This document shows, piece after piece, positions 5,563 to 6,827 of a stretch of DNA of 6,827 nt. The stretch is from Clostridiales bacterium (GTDB taxonomy: Bacteria; Bacillota; Clostridia; Oscillospirales; Oscillospiraceae). Numbering within the stretch: the first letter of the stretch is position 1; each line of letters starts with the position of its first letter. The stretch is from positions 1-6,827 of the forward strand of contig SFHQ01000055.1 in NCBI GenBank assembly GCA_004556345.1, given 5' to 3'. The position numbers and the translations under genes are program-made. The notes below the pieces were generated by a model, which saw only the letters and a program-made list of their open reading frames with translations, was not told where the DNA came from and made no database searches.

Positions 5563-6011
5563 CCCTTGGCCCCCACCCGCAGGGCAAAGCGCTTGCGCAT
5601 GGTGACGGTGGTCCCCTTTCCCGGCCTGGAGCGGACTTTGACCGTGTCCATAAAGCTCTCCATGATGGTAAAGCCCATCCCCGCCCGCTCCTCGCTGCCG
5701 GTGGTGAAGAGGGGGGCACGGGCCTGGTCGATGTTTTCGATGCCCACGCCCCAGTCCCGCACCACGACCTCAAATTCATTTTCTGGATAGAGGCGGAGCT
5801 TCAGCTCCACTTTCCCCAGGGCGTCAGGATAGGCGTGGACGATGGCGTTGGTGACGGCCTCGCTCACGGCGGTCTTCACGTCCCCCAGCTCGTCCAGGGT
5901 GGGGTCCAACTGCGCCGCAAAGGACGCCGCCGCGCTGCGGGCAAAGCCCTCGTTGGCCGACCGGGAGGGAAAGACCAGGCTGACCTGGTTGATGTACTTG
6001 ATGGTCCGCAT
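5559..6011 (-). CDS. spoIIAB: Anti-sigma-F factor and serine kinase SpoIIAB
   Basis: A 150-residue GHKL-fold protein kinase. It binds sigma-F and phosphorylates SpoIIAA with ATP. The N box SEAVTNAIVHAY (50-61, with E51 and N55), the G1 box VRDWGVGI (84-91) and the G2 region ERAGMGFTIMESFMD (108-122) are all present. ARAPLFTT (97-104) matches the nucleotide-lid region of SpoIIAB. Length is normal (B. subtilis 146). The start is ATG 6009-6011, two bases after the spoIIAA stop, with AAGGAG at 6024-6029 inside the end of spoIIAA. The gene order AA-AB-AC is the classical operon and implies one transcript. Nothing is missing from the motifs, so it should be active. Confidence 0.96.
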   Translation of the reverse strand: MRTIKYINQVSLVFPSRSANEGFARSAAASFAAQLDPTLDELGDVKTAVSEAVTNAIVHAYPDALGKVELKLRLYPENEFEVVVRDWGVGIENIDQARAPLFTTGSEERAGMGFTIMESFMDTVKVRSRPGKGTTVTMRKRFALRVGAKG

Positions 6012-6013
6012 GG

Positions 6014-6343
6014 CTATGCGTCACTCCTTTCCGGGATGGGTTCGGTGGGGATGAGCCGGGCCAGGCCCGCCGCCCGGAACACCCGTCCCGGCTGCTCCGG
6101 CAGGTCCCGGATGTGGATGCTTCCCCCCAGCTCCTCCATCCGCTGCCACAGGCGCAGCAAAATGGCGATGCCTGCGCTGTCCATAAACGTCACCCCCGCG
6201 CAGTCCACCACAAGCTGCTGGGGCAGCAGGCGGTCGATCTCCCCCTCCAGCTCCCGAATGACCCCCTTCACCCGATGGTGGTCCAGCTCCCCGGACAGGG
6301 AGACGGTGAGGGCGCGGTTTTGGGTGGTGTAGGCAACTGCCAC
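6014..6343 (-). CDS. spoIIAA: Anti-anti-sigma factor SpoIIAA
   Basis: A 109-residue STAS-domain protein. Unphosphorylated SpoIIAA binds SpoIIAB and frees sigma-F. SpoIIAB phosphorylates it and the membrane phosphatase SpoIIE reverses this. The phosphoacceptor block is FMDSAGIAILL, with Ser56 the expected site (family pattern DSSG; here the next residue is Ala). The N-terminal strand LTVSLSGELDHH and the LVVDCAGVTFMDSAG core are typical. The start is GTG 6341-6343, with an AGGGGAG-type ribosome site about eight bases upstream, and length matches the family (about 110-117). It is the first gene of the spoIIA operon. SpoIIE is not in the window. Confidence 0.95.
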   Translation of the reverse strand: MAVAYTTQNRALTVSLSGELDHHRVKGVIRELEGEIDRLLPQQLVVDCAGVTFMDSAGIAILLRLWQRMEELGGSIHIRDLPEQPGRVFRAAGLARLIPTEPIPERSDA

Positions 6344-6390
6344 TGGTCACACTCCCCTTTCGTTCGTATGATGACAACTTGATGTTGCAT

Positions 6391-6431
6391 AAAAAATCGC
6401 CGTGTACCAGCTTGTCCGGTACACGGCGATT
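6391..6431 (-). terminator. Strong hairpin with U-tract upstream of spoIIAA
   Basis: A 14-bp perfect stem (6395-6408 with 6418-6431; arms contain CGCCGTGTACC and its complement) has a 9-base loop. Read on the minus strand it is followed by a run of T ending at 6391. It has all features of an intrinsic terminator for the gene ending at 6491, 59 bases upstream. Because a promoter-like sequence lies immediately upstream (6434-6461), it may instead, or also, act in the spoIIA leader as an attenuator or stabilising 5' hairpin. Confidence 0.8.
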
Positions 6432-6433
6432 CT

Positions 6434-6461
6434 ATCATATCCAGTTGGAATATCCTGTCAA
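6434..6461 (-). promoter_or_regulatory. Putative promoter upstream of spoIIA
   Basis: On the minus strand TTGACA (6456-6461), a 16-base spacer and TATGAT (6434-6439) make a near-consensus sigma-A promoter. The -35 overlaps ACAGGATAT, like a sigma-H -35, and AGAAT follows at the expected side, but the AGGA-to-GAAT gap (20 bases) is longer than usual for sigma-H (about 17-18). Sigma-H drives spoIIA in studied Bacillus and clostridial species, so either reading is of interest. The predicted start falls inside the first arm of the terminator-like hairpin. Confidence 0.5.
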
Positions 6462-6490
6462 ATTGAAAACAGACAGATAGTATTTATTAT

Positions 6491-6827
6491 TCAGATGACA
6501 TACGCAACGACCCAGCCAACCTCACAGTCTTTGTTGAAGCCGAAGTATAGATAGGCCAAATCTTCATATTCATATTGAACATAGAACGCATTCTGCTTGA
6601 GAAATCTATCAGAAAACTCCTCATCTCCAGGATTTCCAATCACAAACAATTTCTCGTACAATTCACTGGAAGAATTGGCTCTTTTCAGTCCTCTTCCATA
6701 TCCATATCGAGAAAACACCTCATCCAAGGAACTTCTTTCCTCATCGCTCAGCGTAATTCCTCTTGCTAACGTCACTGTTTCCGATGTTTTATCCAGTTCG
6801 CCCGGCTCTATATCAGGAACAAGACAA
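6491..6827 (-). CDS. Unrecognised protein, C-terminal part (5' end beyond the window)
   Basis: The minus frame is open from the right edge to TGA at 6491-6493, giving at least 111 residues. A GTG at 6773-6775 could start a 94-residue product, but it has no convincing ribosome site and the frame stays open upstream, so I treat the gene as partial. The visible part begins LVPDIEPGELDKTSETV and continues with a short acidic helix (LSDEERSSLDEVFSRYGYG) and an aromatic-rich, beta-like end (FYVQYEYEDLAYLYFGFN, then GWVVAYVI). No family is recognised. The edge sequence (C-L-V-P-D) could be the start of a lipoprotein after its lipobox Cys, but this is speculation. G+C is lower than in the spoIIA genes. 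The hairpin at 6391-6431 would terminate it. Confidence 0.6.
   Translation of the reverse strand, partial: CLVPDIEPGELDKTSETVTLARGITLSDEERSSLDEVFSRYGYGRGLKRANSSSELYEKLFVIGNPGDEEFSDRFLKQNAFYVQYEYEDLAYLYFGFNKDCEVGWVVAYVI

Noticed and set aside
5245..6332. Long plus-strand ORFs opposite sigF, spoIIAB and spoIIAA
   Set aside because: They are antisense frames of three well-recognised genes. Their translations are low-complexity and resemble no family.

Overview
The window looks like chromosomal DNA of an anaerobic, endospore-forming Firmicute (class Clostridia; the high G+C in most genes and the protein style suggest the Oscillospiraceae / Flavonifractor-like branch, which is inference). The strongest evidence is a complete spoIIA operon (spoIIAA-spoIIAB-sigF) on the minus strand, the forespore sigma-factor switch found only in spore formers.

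Layout: (1) 1-441, an AT-rich gene remnant entering from the left edge. It is the C-terminal part of a ToxN/AbiQ-type endoribonuclease toxin (type III toxin-antitoxin), broken by an in-frame TAA but still homologous on both sides of it, and followed by an intrinsic terminator. (2) 538-2136, a plus-strand three-gene operon with overlapping genes: an ECF sigma factor and two successive membrane-anchored zinc-finger (HxxxCxxC) anti-sigma-type proteins, preceded by a putative ECF-type promoter that suggests autoregulation. (3) 2137-2288, a short AT-rich gap with three 15-bp direct repeats at exact 23-bp spacing and a bidirectional terminator hairpin. (4) 2289-3739 on the minus strand: a YbaK/EbsC family aminoacyl-tRNA deacylase-like protein, downstream of an unrecognised 309-residue membrane-anchored extracytoplasmic protein. 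(5) 3740-3878, a divergent promoter region in which the candidate -35 elements of both directions lie in the two arms of one perfect palindrome. (6) 3879-4865, plus-strand glutamyl-Q tRNA(Asp) synthetase, overlapping the convergent sigF by 14 bp. (7) 4852-6343, minus-strand spoIIAA-spoIIAB-sigF. (8) 6344-6490, a leader/intergenic region with a good sigma-A-like promoter and a terminator-like hairpin lying almost on its predicted start site. (9) 6491-6827, the C-terminal part of an unrecognised minus-strand gene running off the right edge.

Working together: SpoIIAA, SpoIIAB and sigma-F form the partner-switching module that starts forespore transcription. The ECF sigma and its two ZAS-type partners look like a separate envelope-signal circuit. 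GluQRS (tRNA(Asp) queuosine glutamylation) and the YbaK protein both concern tRNA quality or modification but are not in one operon. I see no clear sign of an entirely new multi-gene system. The most unusual points are the nonsense-inactivated ToxN-like toxin, the doubled anti-sigma, the 23-bp-period repeats, the symmetric divergent promoter, and the hairpin at the start of the spoIIA leader.
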